Below are positions 35,783 through 36,915 of a DNA stretch of 36,915 nucleotides, one piece after another; position 1 is the stretch's first letter, and each line of letters starts with the position of its first letter. The position numbers and the translations under genes were made by a program. The notes under the pieces were generated by a model. It was not told where the DNA came from. It made no database searches and saw only the letters and a list, made by a program, of their open reading frames with translations. The DNA lies in assembly GCA_946630785.1 (NCBI GenBank), contig CAMOZC010000005.1, positions 1-36,915 of the forward strand. Direction: 5' to 3'. Source of the DNA: an uncultured Clostridia bacterium (GTDB lineage Bacteria > Bacillota > Clostridia > Christensenellales > UBA1242).

Positions 35783-36915
35783 TTAAAATGATACCTCAAT
35801 TAATTTTTTATGTACAGTAGAATAAATGTAGGCACGAACTTGATATCCCGGAATTGCCTCGGCATAAAGACGTAATTGTTCGCGATATTTTGCAATTAAG
35901 TTTTCGACTGGCAAACGCGTAGTTTTATAGTCAACGATAATGGCTTCGTTATTTTTAACCGCTAACAAATCCATAATACCTTGTACAATCGTTTGATTCT
36001 GTAAATACAAGAAAGGTAATTCACGATACACCGTGTAACCATCCACCAAGTTCTGTACATCAGTTGGTAAATCGCCATACTGCATCTGCTTATGGAAAGC
36101 CGTACCAAAATCCTTACCGCCATCATCTTTAAACTTATGCGGTGCCACATAATCCTGTAAAGGTTCAGCGGCCGTGGCTAATGCAGTAACACTTTGCTTA
36201 ACCAATACCTCACTATTTGTCATTTGCGGACACAATTTCAATTGTGCCACATTGGTTACTTGTTTTTGCCGAACAATTGGTGACGGTTCAATGTCATCAT
36301 GTATCGTTGCATCTAAGGGGTTAATTAAATCCAACATTGAATCTGGGCGAATCAGATATGAATTACGTTTCCAACGACAACCAATAATTGTCATTCGTTT
36401 CTGTGCACGCGTTAAAGCTACGTACAGCAGACGAATTTTTTCTTGTGCATCGATTTCAGCTTGATATTTTTTAATTCCTAAACGCAAAGCCGGACTGCGT
36501 AGAATATAATTTTGGGTATCAACTGACGAAATACAAATTCCCATGTTTTTGTCATAAGCAACCTTAACATTACTGTTATCGTGATTTTGTTTTGCCCATG
36601 ACAATCCCATGTTGTAAAGAATTACCATTCTAAATTCCAAACCTTTTGAATTGTGAATCGTCATTAAACGCACGGCATTTTTCGCATTTGCGCCCACATT
36701 GATTTCAATTTTTACCAAATCATGTTCAACTAAATAAAGGTAACGTGCCACAGTATCGAAATCATGTACCCCGCGAATCGCCATCAAAAAAGCATTGACT
36801 GCCGGTAATTCCAACATACCAAATTCTGTTGCGACTTGTGTTAAAACTTCATAGGTGGATGCTTCGCGACCGAGTTGACGATATTTATCCAAAATTGCAT
36901 CATAGGTCGCAATTT
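35783..36915 (-). CDS. addA: ATP-dependent helicase/nuclease subunit A (AddA), C-terminal part; frame open at the right window edge
   Basis: VRLMTIHNSKGLEFRMVIL, EKIRLLYVALTRAQKRM (UvrD motifs V/VI), nuclease motif GIMDLLAVKNNEAIIVDYKTT. Confidence 0.93.
   Translation of the reverse strand, partial: IATYDAILDKYRQLGREASTYEVLTQVATEFGMLELPAVNAFLMAIRGVHDFDTVARYLYLVEHDLVKIEINVGANAKNAVRLMTIHNSKGLEFRMVILYNMGLSWAKQNHDNSNVKVAYDKNMGICISSVDTQNYILRSPALRLGIKKYQAEIDAQEKIRLLYVALTRAQKRMTIIGCRWKRNSYLIRPDSMLDLINPLDATIHDDIEPSPIVRQKQVTNVAQLKLCPQMTNSEVLVKQSVTALATAAEPLQDYVAPHKFKDDGGKDFGTAFHKQMQYGDLPTDVQNLVDGYTVYRELPFLYLQNQTIVQGIMDLLAVKNNEAIIVDYKTTRLPVENLIAKYREQLRLYAEAIPGYQVRAYIYSTVHKKLIEVSF

Overview
This is a low-GC, gene-dense bacterial chromosomal window that looks like a spore-forming Firmicute/Clostridia-type organism, judging by its germinant-receptor genes and HrcA/CIRCE control. 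Housekeeping genes are hrcA-grpE-dnaK (-), a compact metK-like gene (-), argS (+), a PrsA/parvulin-like lipoprotein (-), a dxs-like gene (+), a very compact uvrC-like gene (-), ftsH (+), a glycosyltransferase plus gap (-), mnmE-mnmG (+), class-I lysS (-), a reduced gerA-gerB-gerC-like operon (+) and the 3' part of addA (-). There are also two tRNAs (Pro-CGG, Arg-TCG), four hairpin terminators and several orphan genes. No CRISPR array, rRNA or transposase was seen. Three observations stand out. (1) A tandem array of four divergent paralogous genes of unknown function lies at 21336-24686. (2) In at least eleven genes a consensus-like -10 hexamer ends only 5-8 nt before the ATG and no Shine-Dalgarno is visible, while operon-internal and some other genes carry clear SDs. 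This predicts widespread leaderless transcription and also corrects several ORF starts. (3) Several normally larger proteins are strongly reduced: MetK about 264 aa, UvrC about 374 aa, and GerA/B/C about 379/291/141 aa. All homology calls are by eye from motifs; no database search was run.
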